A stretch of DNA of 64,000 bases from Alphaproteobacteria bacterium (GCA_016794145.1 JAEUKP010000014.1:62001-126000); one strand, 5' to 3'. Positions 39,884-49,630 are shown, numbered from the stretch's first letter. Translations and numbers: made by a program. Notes: a model not told the origin generated them from the letters alone.

Positions 39884-41017
39884 CTAAGACTGAACCGTCC
39901 GGTTTAAATACGCATCCCCCTGCATTTCAAGCAATCGCGAGATTGTCCTTTGAAATTCGAACGCATGATCATGGCCTGTATAAATCTTATGTGGGGTATC
40001 ATCCGCAGTGATAACAAGATTGCGATGATGGTCGTATAAAACATCAACAAGTGTCATTAACCGTTTTGCTTCATTCCGACGGTCGTACCCTAAAACCGGT
40101 ATATTTTCTAAAAAAATTGTATGATACCGCTTTGCCAATGCCAAATAATCCTCCGCCCCCAATGGCCGTTCACATAATTGAGAAAAGCTGAATCGGGCAA
40201 TACCTTTACAAGCGATTGGAACCTCAATAGTCCTCCCCTTAACACTCAACAGATCTTGCCCTGTCTCATTCCCACCTGTTAAAGCCCGGAACAGGTCATC
40301 AGCCCGCCTCTGACTATCGACAGTCAAAGGAAAGAAATAAACAGACATCTCTTTTAATTGACGCGCCCGATAATCAATTGGACTTTCAACAGCCATGATT
40401 TCCATTCGTTCTTTTACCAACTTTATAAAGGGCAGAAATCTTTCACGCTGAAGCCCCCCTTTATACAAATCATCCGGAGCCCAATTCGTTGTAATAACAA
40501 TTGAAATACCTTGATCAAACATCGCGGTAAACAATCGGGATAATAACATCGCATCAGCTACATCCGTCACATGGAATTCATCAAAACATAAAACCCTGGA
40601 TCTGTTTGAAATCACCAAAGCCAAGGATGGCAAGGCTGCATCCATATCCTCTAGGATCCCCTCCTCTGTCCGACGCGAATGAATATAATCATGAACCTCA
40701 ATCATAAATTGATGGAAATGAACCCGCCGCTTTTTAATACCAAGAGGAATAGAATCATAGAAAATATCCATTAACATCGACTTTCCACGACCAACAGGCC
40801 CGTGGATATATACTCCACGCGGAGGCATCTTTTTATTCATCCGCCATAAAACTTTATATTTCCATCCCTTAATTTGCTCTTCATAGGTTAAAACGTCATT
40901 ATAAAGACGCGTTAAAATATTGGCAGCCAATTCCTGCATCGGGTCAGGATCAATGGTTTTATGTCTCAAAAGTGATTGGTACCGATCAAACGGTGTTGGA
41001 TTCATCAGATGGGACAT
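39884..41017 (-). CDS. zapE: Cell division ATPase ZapE (AFG1 family)
   Basis: P-loop ATPase of 377 residues. Walker A is VYIHGPVGRGKSMLMDIFYD (about residues 70-85), then RRVHFHQFMIEVHDYIHSRR, Walker B VLCFDEFHVTDVADAMLLSR and sensor VITTNWAPDDLYKGGLQRER. In E. coli ZapE acts at the Z-ring under stress; the mitochondrial relative AFG1 aids protein quality control. The start overlaps tatC by 32 bases (or 20 from the second ATG, MNPTPFDRYQ) and lacks a visible ribosome site, which suggests coupling to tatC translation. It is the last gene of the dgt-to-zapE run. Confidence 0.93.
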   Translation of the reverse strand: MSHLMNPTPFDRYQSLLRHKTIDPDPMQELAANILTRLYNDVLTYEEQIKGWKYKVLWRMNKKMPPRGVYIHGPVGRGKSMLMDIFYDSIPLGIKKRRVHFHQFMIEVHDYIHSRRTEEGILEDMDAALPSLALVISNRSRVLCFDEFHVTDVADAMLLSRLFTAMFDQGISIVITTNWAPDDLYKGGLQRERFLPFIKLVKERMEIMAVESPIDYRARQLKEMSVYFFPLTVDSQRRADDLFRALTGGNETGQDLLSVKGRTIEVPIACKGIARFSFSQLCERPLGAEDYLALAKRYHTIFLENIPVLGYDRRNEAKRLMTLVDVLYDHHRNLVITADDTPHKIYTGHDHAFEFQRTISRLLEMQGDAYLNRTVQS

Positions 41018-41753
41018 CAGGATTTAAATACCGTACCAAAAGAATTGAAATTTCATAAAGAGCCCACAAAGGGAGAGCAAGGGAAAACTGGCTGATCACA
41101 TCAGGCGGGGTTAAAATCGCCGCCACAATGAAGATCCCCACTATGGCATAACGGCGTTTGGATACAAGCGATTTTGCGGTAATCAACTTTGCCTTTGCCA
41201 AAAAAGACAGAACAACAGGTAACTGGAAACAAAGACCAAAGGCAAAAATTAATACCATAACCAAATTGAGGTAATCTCCAACCTTGGCCTCTAACATAAT
41301 CGGCAGAACTGTTTCATCAGCAGCACTTTGAAATCCCAGAAAAAATGTCCATGCTAAAGGTAATACCAGATAGTAAACAATCGCGCCGCCTAAAATAAAC
41401 AATGCAGGCGAAGCAACCAAAAATGGTAGAACTACTTTCCGTTCCTTTGGAAACAAGCCCGGAGATACAAATAACCAAATCTGTAACATTAGAAAAGGAA
41501 ATGTAAAAAACCCACCCGCAAACATAGCCACTTTTAAGTAAGTGAAAAATGCCTCGGTCAAGTCAGTGTAAATCATCCGCTGATTGGCACCATCTCCCAT
41601 CGCATCAGCCAATGGTCTAACCAGAAAGCCATAAATATCTTTTGCAAAATGATATGCAACCCCTGTCCCAAGGATCAACGCGCCAACCGCCCACAAAAGA
41701 CGGTTACGCAATTCATTGATATGTTCTAACAAATGTTGTTTGGGCTGGTCCAT
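40986..41753 (-). CDS. tatC: Sec-independent protein translocase TatC
   Basis: Core receptor of the twin-arginine translocase, 255 residues with six membrane helices. The N-terminus QPKQHLLEHINELRNRLLWA carries the conserved H-L-x-EL-R. The periplasmic loop LTEAFFTYLKVAMFAGGFFT and the cytoplasmic loop FVSPGLFPKERKVVLPFLVA are typical and bind signal peptides, as is FGLCFQLPVVLSFLAKA. It follows tatB by 51 bases. Tat exports folded, often Fe-S containing, proteins, so it depends on suf function. Confidence 0.97.
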   Translation of the reverse strand: MDQPKQHLLEHINELRNRLLWAVGALILGTGVAYHFAKDIYGFLVRPLADAMGDGANQRMIYTDLTEAFFTYLKVAMFAGGFFTFPFLMLQIWLFVSPGLFPKERKVVLPFLVASPALFILGGAIVYYLVLPLAWTFFLGFQSAADETVLPIMLEAKVGDYLNLVMVLIFAFGLCFQLPVVLSFLAKAKLITAKSLVSKRRYAIVGIFIVAAILTPPDVISQFSLALPLWALYEISILLVRYLNPDVPSDESNTV

Positions 41754-41804
41754 GACAATCCATTCATATCATCAAACAACCGCGGAACTGAAGACTTGTG
41801 CGTT

Positions 41805-42137
41805 TCATTTGATCTCTTTCTTTTCAACCATCTCAGACGGTTTTGGGACTGATTTAAATGATGGATCTATCACTCTCATTTCAGCCTCCTGCTCATCCTC
41901 TTCAAACCCGTGATGCAGCGCACTATCAAAGGAGGTTTTTTTAAAATTACGAATTTCGTTCAGATCTGCCTGCTCCATAAAGTCTTCAAACTGCTTTGAC
42001 AATGCAAATCTCATATATTGAAGACGCCGCACCACACGCCCCAGACCATACAGAACCTCTGGCAATTGCTTCGGTCCAATTACAATCACCGCCACAATCA
42101 GAACGACTAGAAATTCAGACCACGCAAAATCAAGCAT
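41805..42137 (-). CDS. tatB: Sec-independent protein translocase TatB
   Basis: 110 residues. A short N-terminal membrane helix (WSEFLVVLIVAVIVIGPKQL) with the typical glutamate near residue 8 is followed by an amphipathic helix PEVLYGLGRVVRRLQYMRFA and an acidic, variable tail. It forms the substrate receptor with TatC. The GPKQLPEVL hinge identifies TatB rather than TatA. It lies 38 bases after tatA. Confidence 0.93.
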   Translation of the reverse strand: MLDFAWSEFLVVLIVAVIVIGPKQLPEVLYGLGRVVRRLQYMRFALSKQFEDFMEQADLNEIRNFKKTSFDSALHHGFEEDEQEAEMRVIDPSFKSVPKPSEMVEKKEIK

Positions 42138-42175
42138 CAGGACTATTTATCTCTCTGGGGCTATGGCTCTCTAGA

Positions 42176-42352
42176 CTATTCTTTTTCGTTTTTGACATGG
42201 TCAATTTTTTTTGTGGATTCACCGTCTTCTTTCATTCCTTTTTTAAAGGCCTTAATTCCTTCGGCAACATCCCCCATCAAACGGGGCAATTTTCCTGCTC
42301 CGAACAATAGGAAAATAACAATGGCAACGATCGCCCAATGTATCAATGACAT
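42176..42352 (-). CDS. tatA: Sec-independent protein translocase TatA
   Basis: 58-residue pore-forming subunit. N-terminal helix [20 protein letters not shown], the FG-x-GKLP hinge, then the amphipathic helix [20 protein letters not shown] and a charged tail ending NEKE. AAGGA lies upstream. Its start overlaps the scpB stop by ten bases, so scpB and tatA are probably coupled. The gene is short enough to be overlooked by length filters, but the tatABC set is complete with it. Confidence 0.95.
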   Translation of the reverse strand: MSLIHWAIVAIVIFLLFGAGKLPRLMGDVAEGIKAFKKGMKEDGESTKKIDHVKNEKE

Positions 42353-43167
42353 GATGCAGTTTCCTTTTCTTCTATAACTTCATTTTCTTTCGATTCTTCT
42401 GGAAGATCTTCTGTTTCCTGATCAAATTCCCCTATCGGCAGATCTTTTTCTTCCTCATCAGGCAACGCACTATCGCCATTTGCAAAAAGATCTGCGCCAA
42501 CAATGTTTTCAATAGCCGGGCGCGTATCCAGAAGGCCTGAAGCCTTGAGTTCCTGAAGCCCTGGAAGATCAGTCAATAAAGAAATGCCGAATTCATCCAG
42601 AAACGCATTCGTTGTTATCCAGGTGACAGGGCGACCAGGGGTTTCCCTTCGACGACCAGGTTTAATCCAACCCGCCTCTAAAAGAACATCCAGCGTTCCT
42701 TTATTGGTCGCAACACCCCGGATATTTTCAACTTCTGCACGAGTCACAGGTTGGTGATAAGCAATAACAGCAAGAGTTTCAAGCCCCGCCCGAGAAAGTT
42801 TCTTCTCCTCTTTCTTCGCCAAAGCCAAATAAGGCCCGATATCAACTGCCGTCCGGAAAGCCCAATAATCCTCAAGCCGAACAAGATTAACACCGCGCTC
42901 GGCATATTCCTCCTGTAGCTGTGTTAGAATAAAACCAACATCGGCAGTCGAAGGAAGGCGGCTTTGAATCGCCTTCAACGCAATAGGTTCTGGTGATGCA
43001 AACAACAACGCCTCAATCAATCTTTTCTGTTGAGCAGGATCATCCAAAGGAACCAATGGCAAAGGGGGGACGCTATCGGGGCTTATATCCCCCTGTTGAT
43101 CATCCTCTGCAAGAGACTCCTCAACGACATCTTCATCAATCATATCTGTTTCAATTGCATCATTCAT
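42343..43167 (-). CDS. scpB: Segregation and condensation protein B
   Basis: Kleisin-associated winged-helix protein that works with ScpA and SMC in chromosome compaction. It is 274 residues. The family core covers about residues 45-200: [60 protein letters not shown] and [19 protein letters not shown]. Acidic low-complexity tails flank it ([14 protein letters not shown] at the start, [20 protein letters not shown] at the end). The start overlaps scpA by eight bases and the stop overlaps tatA. Confidence 0.95.
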   Translation of the reverse strand: MNDAIETDMIDEDVVEESLAEDDQQGDISPDSVPPLPLVPLDDPAQQKRLIEALLFASPEPIALKAIQSRLPSTADVGFILTQLQEEYAERGVNLVRLEDYWAFRTAVDIGPYLALAKKEEKKLSRAGLETLAVIAYHQPVTRAEVENIRGVATNKGTLDVLLEAGWIKPGRRRETPGRPVTWITTNAFLDEFGISLLTDLPGLQELKASGLLDTRPAIENIVGADLFANGDSALPDEEEKDLPIGEFDQETEDLPEESKENEVIEEKETASCH

Positions 43168-44050
43168 TATCTACGGCCTTTACGTTTATTTCTTCGCTTT
43201 TATTCTGGTCAACATCTTCAGATGAAGGCTCCCTGTCGACTGCTCTTAGGTAAATGGGACGAAAAGTATCATCTTGACGAATTTCAACTTTCCCCTGTTT
43301 TGCAAGCTCAAGAGCCGATGTTAAAAGTGAGGCAATTGATGAGCGCGCAAATAATGGATCTGTAACACGATCTGGAACAAAACTTGTCAGTGTCGTCCAT
43401 ACAGAGGCCACACCTGCCCGCGGCAACCTGCCAAGCATCTTTACCATCCGTGCCATTGCATCTTCCATCGACATCACAGGGAAGGTTAAAGGTTTATAAT
43501 GGCTGCTTGTTTGACGTTGTGTAATATCACCATAGGCTTTCAACAATTGGTACAAATCAACCGTATATTTATCAGGCGTTGAAACTGTAAATTTTTCGCG
43601 CTCCCCACGACCATAAACTGTCAACTGATGATACATCTTCCCTTTCATTTTCTTTGCAACAGCTTGAAAGGCCTCTAGACGCAACAACTGAAATGAGAGG
43701 GCCTCAGCCATCATTTCCGCAGATGGTTCATCATCATTCTTTTCTTCACGTGGCAGCAACAGGCGCGACTTCAGATAGGCCAACCATGCGGCCATGACAA
43801 GATATTCTGCGGCAACATCGAGTGATAGCTGCTGGGCCCGATCAATAAAGGCAAGATATTGACGCGCCAGTTGTAAAATAGAGATGTGAGTCAGATCAAT
43901 TTTCTGATCCCGTGCCAATTGCAACAAAACATCCAGTGGTCCTTCAAATTGATCAAGTTTCAAAAGCAATAATTCAGTCGACAAAGCTGTATCGGCACCC
44001 AAGGTCACCGATACCGGATCTTCAACAAAATTTTCTGCGTTTTCACTCAT
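43160..44050 (-). CDS. scpA: Segregation and condensation protein A
   Basis: Kleisin subunit bridging SMC heads, 296 residues. The N-terminal segment LLLKLDQFEGPLDVLLQLAR and DQKIDLTHISILQLARQYLA is the classical ScpA start, followed by AAEYLVMAAWLAYLKSRLLL. The C-terminal winged helix contains FARSSIASLLTSALELAKQG. It is encoded 39 bases after nagZ and overlaps scpB, the standard alphaproteobacterial order. Confidence 0.95.
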   Translation of the reverse strand: MSENAENFVEDPVSVTLGADTALSTELLLLKLDQFEGPLDVLLQLARDQKIDLTHISILQLARQYLAFIDRAQQLSLDVAAEYLVMAAWLAYLKSRLLLPREEKNDDEPSAEMMAEALSFQLLRLEAFQAVAKKMKGKMYHQLTVYGRGEREKFTVSTPDKYTVDLYQLLKAYGDITQRQTSSHYKPLTFPVMSMEDAMARMVKMLGRLPRAGVASVWTTLTSFVPDRVTDPLFARSSIASLLTSALELAKQGKVEIRQDDTFRPIYLRAVDREPSSEDVDQNKSEEINVKAVDNE

Positions 44051-44089
44051 CTTCCAGGGACTATCTTAACTATATTCTTTGTTTAAAAA

Positions 44090-45106
44090 TCAGGAACGGG
44101 CGAAATTCCACCGTGCCCACGATTTCGCAGACAAGGGTGGCAATTCAGCAGCAAGCTGTTCCATGATATCCAGTTTAGCCCAACAATATAAAGCAATATC
44201 GCAACCAGCTTGCAAGCAAAGATTGGCTCTTTCTGGAATTGTCCCATACTTTTCCAACGCTTTCATATCCAGATCATCAGAAAACAAAAGCCCTTTAAAC
44301 CCGATTTCTTTTCGAATTATGTCATTTATGACTTTTGAAGAAAGGGTCGCAGGAAAATCAGGATCTATTTCAGTATAAATAATATGGGCGACCATTCCCC
44401 ATATCTGGGACGAGAAAGACGCTTTGGACAACTCACGGAACGGCAAAAAATCTGTTTTCTGTAAATCCTCAATACTTGTATTGACAACAGGCAAATGATG
44501 GTGACTGTCTGCCATCGCCCGACCATGCCCTGGCAAATGTTTCATAATTGGCTGGAGCCCGGAATCCAGGAATGTCCGACAGACTTCTGCTGCCGCTATT
44601 GCAACAATCTCTGGGTTAGATGAATAGGCCCTATCCCCAATCACCTGATGAGTTTCGGGAAACAAAACATCACAAACAGGCGCACAATTTGAATCAATGC
44701 CAACATCAATCAACATATGAGCCAGATGGATCATATCCCTGCGCAAATTATCCAATCCAGAGACAGAGGCCGCCAGAGATTCATCTTCAGATTCATCGCG
44801 CCCCCCGATTTGATCCCCGTATGTTTTAGCACTGGGAAATTCCGGCCAATCAGGGGCACGCAACCGGGCAACACGCCCGCCCTCTTGATCAATCATAATC
44901 GGGCAATGCCATCCAACAATAGAACGCAATTCGTTGGTTAGCCTTCTAACCTGGTCCCGCGATTCACAATTGCGCCCGAAGAGAATAAAACCAAAAGGCT
45001 GTGCCGCAGAAAACAAGGATTTCTCGGCATGTGTTAAACTCTTCCCTTCAACAGAGAAGACACATGCCAACGGTAATGGCCGTTCCTGCACCATATGATC
45101 ACGCAT
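44090..45106 (-). CDS. nagZ: Beta-N-acetylhexosaminidase (peptidoglycan recycling)
   Basis: Cytoplasmic GH3 enzyme removing GlcNAc from muropeptides during wall recycling. It is 338 residues. Family motifs: FGFILFGRNCESRDQVRRLT, MIDQEGGRVARL, IMKHLPGHGRAMADSHHHLP (about residue 170; the KH-x-PGHG loop with the catalytic histidine) and LLFSDDLDMKALEKYG, whose aspartate is the nucleophile. A second ATG four codons in (45094) could be the start; neither has an ideally spaced ribosome site. It lies six bases from the SPOR gene end, in a wall-related cluster. Confidence 0.95.
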   Translation of the reverse strand: MRDHMVQERPLPLACVFSVEGKSLTHAEKSLFSAAQPFGFILFGRNCESRDQVRRLTNELRSIVGWHCPIMIDQEGGRVARLRAPDWPEFPSAKTYGDQIGGRDESEDESLAASVSGLDNLRRDMIHLAHMLIDVGIDSNCAPVCDVLFPETHQVIGDRAYSSNPEIVAIAAAEVCRTFLDSGLQPIMKHLPGHGRAMADSHHHLPVVNTSIEDLQKTDFLPFRELSKASFSSQIWGMVAHIIYTEIDPDFPATLSSKVINDIIRKEIGFKGLLFSDDLDMKALEKYGTIPERANLCLQAGCDIALYCWAKLDIMEQLAAELPPLSAKSWARWNFARS

Positions 45107-45112
45107 CCCCTT

Positions 45113-45991
45113 TTACTTTATAATTAAGCAATCACCCTTTGCAGCTTTGATCTTTGTGCATAGAGTTGCGGCATTGGCTGCAGATGTCGGACCGGCCTGC
45201 ACCCGATAGAAAATACCTTTTGCCCCCAAATCAGCTTTCTCTACCTTAAGGGATAAACTGTTCAGAGAGGGATAGCTTGATTTTAACTTATCCCACTTGG
45301 TTTTTGCATCGCCCTCCGACTTAACTGCTGCCAGCTGAATATAAACCGATCCCTTTGTTTCTTGTTTTGCAGATGTTTTTTCTTCTTTCTTGGCTATCGA
45401 CTGTTTCGAGGCACTCATATCCTTTGTGCCGGCTTCTGCTTTTAAAACGTCAATAACATCTGTTTTTTGATCCTTAGCAGAGTCTTTTTCTACTGTATCT
45501 TCTTTGACAGATGTCAACTCAGATGAAGAAGGGGCAGATGAAGGGGGAACAGAATCATCATTTGTTTTCTCTGCAGATACTGCAGGTTTATCCTCAACGA
45601 ATACATCCTCTTTTTTCAGGGGTTGTTCAGAATCTTCCAATAGACTTTCAACTTTTTTTTCGTTCCCAGACTCAGATTGCGCATCAGACGACATTGTCTC
45701 GAAAATTGTGCTGTCTTTATTCGGAATAATCATTCCGCCTTTATCTTCCGGTCGCACCTTATATTCGTCCGACTCTGCTCGTATAATAGGGACAGAGTCA
45801 TCAGCCCCCCTCTCCCCATTCGGCCAGACAGCCCACCCAAGCAAGCCAACAATAACCAAAACAGAAAATGCCACCGCACCTTTCAATAGTTTAACCATTG
45901 AATCTGGCATGGGAACGCTCTCCTTGCGATTCATCAGGCTTTCAAAGAACCCTTCGTCATCGTCAAAATCACCTTTTATTTTTTTTGACAT
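45113..45991 (-). CDS. SPOR-domain membrane protein
   Basis: 292 residues with a cytoplasmic acidic head (DFDDDEGFFESLMNRKE), one membrane helix at about 35-54 (LLKGAVAFSVLVIVGLLGWA), a long S/E/K-rich periplasmic linker, and a C-terminal SPOR domain (about 215-292; KGSVYIQLAAVKSEGDAKTK and IFYRVQAGPTSAANAATLCT). SPOR domains bind denuded glycan at division septa, so a division role like FtsN or DedD is likely (inference). Position between dgt and nagZ is conserved in the class, although argS, usually next to it, is missing. Confidence 0.9.
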   Translation of the reverse strand: MSKKIKGDFDDDEGFFESLMNRKESVPMPDSMVKLLKGAVAFSVLVIVGLLGWAVWPNGERGADDSVPIIRAESDEYKVRPEDKGGMIIPNKDSTIFETMSSDAQSESGNEKKVESLLEDSEQPLKKEDVFVEDKPAVSAEKTNDDSVPPSSAPSSSELTSVKEDTVEKDSAKDQKTDVIDVLKAEAGTKDMSASKQSIAKKEEKTSAKQETKGSVYIQLAAVKSEGDAKTKWDKLKSSYPSLNSLSLKVEKADLGAKGIFYRVQAGPTSAANAATLCTKIKAAKGDCLIIK

Positions 45992-46012
45992 CTTTTATTT
46001 CCTTTCAAATTT

Positions 46013-47242
46013 TTATTTTAAATCCCAATACAAATCAAACATGCGTTCGTGCTCCCGGATAGCGAACCTATCCGTCATACCTGCAATATAATCACAAACA
46101 ACGCGGGCACGAGCGATATGATCGGCAGCTCCTCCTGCTTGCTCGACACGCATCTGCCAATGATCTGGTAATAATTTATAGTGATGAAAGAAAGCATTGA
46201 ACAAATCAGGCAGAATTCGCTCTACCTTCAAAGAAATTCGCTCTACTGTATAATGATGGTACATTCTTTTGAACAAAAAATTTCGCAATTCCAGAACATC
46301 CTGATTCATCTGCGCTGAAAATCGTACAATTTGTTCCCCCGCTCTGGCGACATCAGCCGGGGATTTCGGATTAATCCGTTGAATATTGGCTATACTTGTA
46401 TCCAATACATCCTCAACCATTTCTCCAATCATCTGACGGACCATTTCTGCAATAAAAATACTGGTCGTAATCCCTGGATAAGCATTGCGAATAGCAGTAA
46501 ATGGTTTTTTGAAAAGATTCAGATTTTCAATCTCCTCAAGGGTAAAAAACCCAGCCCGTAGTCCATCCTCGACATCATGGTTATTATAGGCAATATCATC
46601 AGCGATTGCAGCAGCCTGCGCCTCAATAGAGGCGTATTGATCCAGCTCCATATCCATTTTTTGTGAAAGCTCGAACAACGCAATGGGTAAAAGATCACGG
46701 GATGGATTTTGGCCCTTCTGAAGAACCGGCCCATTGTGTTTAGCGACACCTTCCAAAGTTTCCCATGTCAGATTCAATCCTGGCCATAAAGGATATTTCT
46801 GTTCCAGCGTTGTTAGAATGCGAAGAGATTGATCATTGTGGAAAAAGCCACCCAAATCCTTCATACATGCCTGCAATGCATCCTCACCCATATGCGCAAA
46901 TGGCGTATGTCCCAAATCATGTGCCAAAGCAACAGCCTCTGACAAATCCTCGTTCACCATCAATGCACGAGCAATCGTCCGCGCGATTTGAGCAACCTCA
47001 ATTGTATGACTAAGGCGCGTGCGATAGTGATCCCCTTCATGATATACAAAAACCTGGGTCTTATATTTCAAACGACGGAAAGCCGATGTGTGAATAATAC
47101 GATCACGATCGCGTTGAAAAGCCGTACGATGTTTGCTTTCATCTTCAACAATGATCCGGCCTTTCGACAGGTCCGGGCGACACGCATAAGCGGCAAGCGG
47201 CAAAGCGCAGTAATTATAAGCAAAAGAAGAATCATGGGACAT
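46013..47242 (-). CDS. dgt: Deoxyguanosinetriphosphate triphosphohydrolase-like protein
   Basis: HD-domain dNTP triphosphohydrolase of 409 residues. Metal-binding HD motifs are RTRLSHTIEVAQIARTIARA and ALAHDLGHTPFAHMGEDAL. An N-terminal DESKHRTAFQRDRDRIIHTS and AFRRLKYKTQVFVYHEGDHY match the family. The later aspartate is in AIADDIAYNNHDVEDGLRAG. It hydrolyses dGTP or other dNTPs to nucleoside and tripolyphosphate. It starts the run toward SPOR and nagZ, 21 bases before the SPOR gene. Confidence 0.95.
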   Translation of the reverse strand: MSHDSSFAYNYCALPLAAYACRPDLSKGRIIVEDESKHRTAFQRDRDRIIHTSAFRRLKYKTQVFVYHEGDHYRTRLSHTIEVAQIARTIARALMVNEDLSEAVALAHDLGHTPFAHMGEDALQACMKDLGGFFHNDQSLRILTTLEQKYPLWPGLNLTWETLEGVAKHNGPVLQKGQNPSRDLLPIALFELSQKMDMELDQYASIEAQAAAIADDIAYNNHDVEDGLRAGFFTLEEIENLNLFKKPFTAIRNAYPGITTSIFIAEMVRQMIGEMVEDVLDTSIANIQRINPKSPADVARAGEQIVRFSAQMNQDVLELRNFLFKRMYHHYTVERISLKVERILPDLFNAFFHHYKLLPDHWQMRVEQAGGAADHIARARVVCDYIAGMTDRFAIREHERMFDLYWDLK

Positions 47243-47307
47243 GGGTGCAGTCTATCCATCTCCTTGAACAATCTCAAGTGCGAGATCAAGCTATTATGCC
47301 GAAAATC

Positions 47308-48645
47308 CTATAAAGACGTTCTTAAAAAAGCAGGCATGTTATCCTCGTGAAACTTATCTCCCTCATCATCAGGGAGAATGGGATAACGACGTCCAGAGGT
47401 ATCAGGTTTCGATGATCTTTTAACGGTCACCAATTTTTGGTCATTCCTTTTATCAGCCCGCTCTTTTTTGATCGGCTTTTCAGCAGGCTTGTCTGAATTA
47501 CGTTTATCCAGATGATCAGGCTTGGCAATTTTATCGGATATTTCGATCGGAATATCACGTCCCACCAATTTGACAATCGCCGCAATCAGTTTGTCATCAG
47601 ATTCAGTTACCAAAGTCCACGCCTTCCCACTTTGCCCGGCACGTCCTGTTCGGCCAATACGATGCACATAGTCATCTGCATTAAAAGGCACATCATAGTT
47701 AAAAACATGTGATACACCGGATACATCCAGACCTCTGGCCGCAACATCGGAACAAACCATCAAAGAAATCTTTCCATCTTTAAACGCCTGAAGCGTCTCT
47801 GTTCTCTTTGATTGGACCATATCTCCATGTAACGCTGCGGCCGAAAATCCTTTTTCCGACAACCATTTTCCAAGCATATCAACATCTTTTTTACGATTGC
47901 AAAACACAAAAGCATTTTTGATGTTTTCGCGCTCTATCAAATCTCTTAGCGCATATTTTTTATCTTTTGGTGATACTTGCATCAACCTATGATCAACCGT
48001 TGCTGCCGGAGACGCTGCCGGCGCAACAGATACAGATTTGGGGTTGCTAAGAAATTTGTCAGCCAGATTTTTGATTTCCTGTGGCATTGTTGCCGAAAAC
48101 AATAAGGTCTGACGCGACATAGGAATCAACGTAATGATTTTTTCAATATCAGGAATAAACCCCATATCAAGCATACGGTCTGCTTCATCGATCACGAGGA
48201 TTTTAATATCGCTGAGCAAAATTTGCCCCCGGTCAAATAAATCCAACAAGCGGCCAGGTGTTGCAATCAGAACATCCGCTCCTTTCTCGAGAATCTTAAT
48301 CTGGTCCCCCATAGACTCCCCACCCACCAACAAAGCTTTTGTTAATTTGTGATACTTGCCATAGTTATCAAAATTTTCAGCCACTTGCGCTGCCAATTCA
48401 CGGGTGGGGGCCAAAACAAGTGAACGCGGCATACGGGACCGCGCACGACCAGAAGAGAGCATTTCAATCATCGGCAGCGTAAAACTTGCTGTTTTTCCAG
48501 TGCCAGTCTGCGCCAACCCAATTAAATCACGGGCCATCAAAACAATGGGAATTGCTTTTTCTTGAATAGGTGTGGGAGTTGTATAACCAATCTCTTCGAT
48601 TGCTTTCAATAATGCGTCACCTAATCCTAATTGACCAAAATCCAT
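47308..48645 (-). CDS. DEAD-box RNA helicase (RhlE type)
   Basis: ATP-dependent RNA helicase of 445 residues. Motifs in order: Q motif GYTTPTPIQEKAIPI, motif I AQTGTGKTASFTLP, Ia PTRELAAQV, II VLVIDEADRMLDMGF, III SATMP, IV-V region VCSDVAARGLDVSGVSHVFN, VI HRIGRTGRAG. The C-terminal 80 residues are lysine-rich (DKPAEKPIKKERADKR), typical of RhlE-like enzymes that assist ribosome assembly or mRNA decay. It lies 65 bases upstream of dgt; whether the two are co-transcribed is unclear. Confidence 0.95.
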   Translation of the reverse strand: MDFGQLGLGDALLKAIEEIGYTTPTPIQEKAIPIVLMARDLIGLAQTGTGKTASFTLPMIEMLSSGRARSRMPRSLVLAPTRELAAQVAENFDNYGKYHKLTKALLVGGESMGDQIKILEKGADVLIATPGRLLDLFDRGQILLSDIKILVIDEADRMLDMGFIPDIEKIITLIPMSRQTLLFSATMPQEIKNLADKFLSNPKSVSVAPAASPAATVDHRLMQVSPKDKKYALRDLIERENIKNAFVFCNRKKDVDMLGKWLSEKGFSAAALHGDMVQSKRTETLQAFKDGKISLMVCSDVAARGLDVSGVSHVFNYDVPFNADDYVHRIGRTGRAGQSGKAWTLVTESDDKLIAAIVKLVGRDIPIEISDKIAKPDHLDKRNSDKPAEKPIKKERADKRNDQKLVTVKRSSKPDTSGRRYPILPDDEGDKFHEDNMPAFLRTSL

Positions 48646-48728
48646 ACGTATCCGTTCGCGCTGTGCGTTTATGTGTTTAAATGTTTAATAGAGCTGTTTT
48701 TTCAGAAAAATCTACAAAAAGCAATGAA

Positions 48729-49211
48729 TTAAAGTGATTCTGCCTGATTTTCATGTGGGTGGTCCTGATGAATACGACTCTCTAACGGGCGGGGGCGAAA
48801 TGCATCAAAATGCATGACATTCAAATGAACCCCGAAATAAATGATTATGTTGAGACAAAACAACACGCTTGCAACGATAAGAACCCTTGAATTTCGCGCC
48901 TTTTGCGGAGTACACGGAGGATGCCCACATCCTGTATCATGACAATCAACTTTCTGGCTGAACAAATGCGCCGCCCAACCAAGAGCGACCATTCCACCAG
49001 AAAAAAGGATAATAGGAATTTCGTAGCTGTGCATTTTATTATGTATACCCATCAGGATTCCATCCGGTGAGACCACAAATAATCCAAGATTGGCAAATGC
49101 AGACAAAATCGTAACAAGAGTTGGAATAACACAGCAGAAAACATGACTCAACTCTGATGCCAAAACGGCCCAGCCGAAATGTCTTTCGAAACGCTTCTGA
49201 AACTGCTGCAA
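48729..49211 (-). CDS. Small Cys/His-containing membrane protein
   Basis: 160 residues with about four hydrophobic helices. The first has a metal-site-like pattern in ELSHVFCCVIPTLVTILSAF (H-x3-CC-x-IP), reminiscent of MerC-type membrane proteins. A cytoplasmic or periplasmic loop is rich in Cys and His (KVDCHDTGCGHPPCTPQKAR), and the tail adds more histidines (HQDHPHENQ). A metal-handling role is inference. I do not recognise a named family. It stands alone between the helicase and the cold-shock gene. Confidence 0.7.
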   Translation of the reverse strand: MQQFQKRFERHFGWAVLASELSHVFCCVIPTLVTILSAFANLGLFVVSPDGILMGIHNKMHSYEIPIILFSGGMVALGWAAHLFSQKVDCHDTGCGHPPCTPQKARNSRVLIVASVLFCLNIIIYFGVHLNVMHFDAFRPRPLESRIHQDHPHENQAESL

Positions 49212-49323
49212 AATATATAACCTCTTAAGCCATTGGACTTTCAGTTTTATGCCAATTCACGCCAGGAGGGACTATATATCCCGAAAGAACCCCGGGTCAA
49301 GATGAAAGAGTAAGATCATCAAG

Positions 49324-49358
49324 AAAAAACCCGATCACTTATTCTCTATCGGGTTTTT
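49324..49358 (-). terminator. Terminator after the cold-shock gene
   Basis: AAAAACCCGAT / ATCGGGTTTTT inverted repeat with 12-base loop; T-runs on both strands. It serves the minus-strand cold-shock gene. Confidence 0.85.
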
Positions 49359-49386
49359 AATCTAATTTTTGAAAAGAACAGCCGTA

Positions 49387-49418
49387 AAAGATAGCTAACT
49401 ATAAAGATAGCTAACTAT
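49387..49418. repeat. Tandem duplication of 16 bases
   Basis: AAAGATAGCTAACTAT occurs twice head to tail just after the cold-shock gene stop. It is probably a slippage duplication with no coding effect. Confidence 0.75.
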
Positions 49419-49423
49419 ATTTT

Positions 49424-49630
49424 CTAAGCGGCATTCTTTAGATTCGTTGCCGCTTGTTTGCCGCGCTCAGACGTCACTTCATAAGAAATTTTCTGACCTT
49501 CGTTTAAGGTCCGAAATCCTGCTGCAGTAACCGCAGAAATATGAACAAACACATCTGCTCCGCCATCTTGTGGTTGAATAAAACCAAACCCTTTTTCTGT
49601 ATTAAACCATTTTACTGTACCTTGTGCCAT
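49424..49630 (-). CDS. Cold-shock protein
   Basis: 68-residue single CSD protein that binds single-stranded RNA and DNA as a chaperone. RNP1 is KGFGFIQP and RNP2 is [10 protein letters not shown] 49630 ([18 protein letters not shown]) has a strong GGAGG six bases upstream; the frame is open 23 codons further, but that part is leader RNA. A long A+T-rich leader, common for cold-shock messages, lies upstream. Confidence 0.95.
   Translation of the reverse strand: MAQGTVKWFNTEKGFGFIQPQDGGADVFVHISAVTAAGFRTLNEGQKISYEVTSERGKQAATNLKNAA

Noticed and set aside
39790-40011. Plus-strand frame of 73 codons overlapping zapE
   Set aside because: Starts at TTG in a repeat remnant and runs antisense through the zapE end; no supporting signal.
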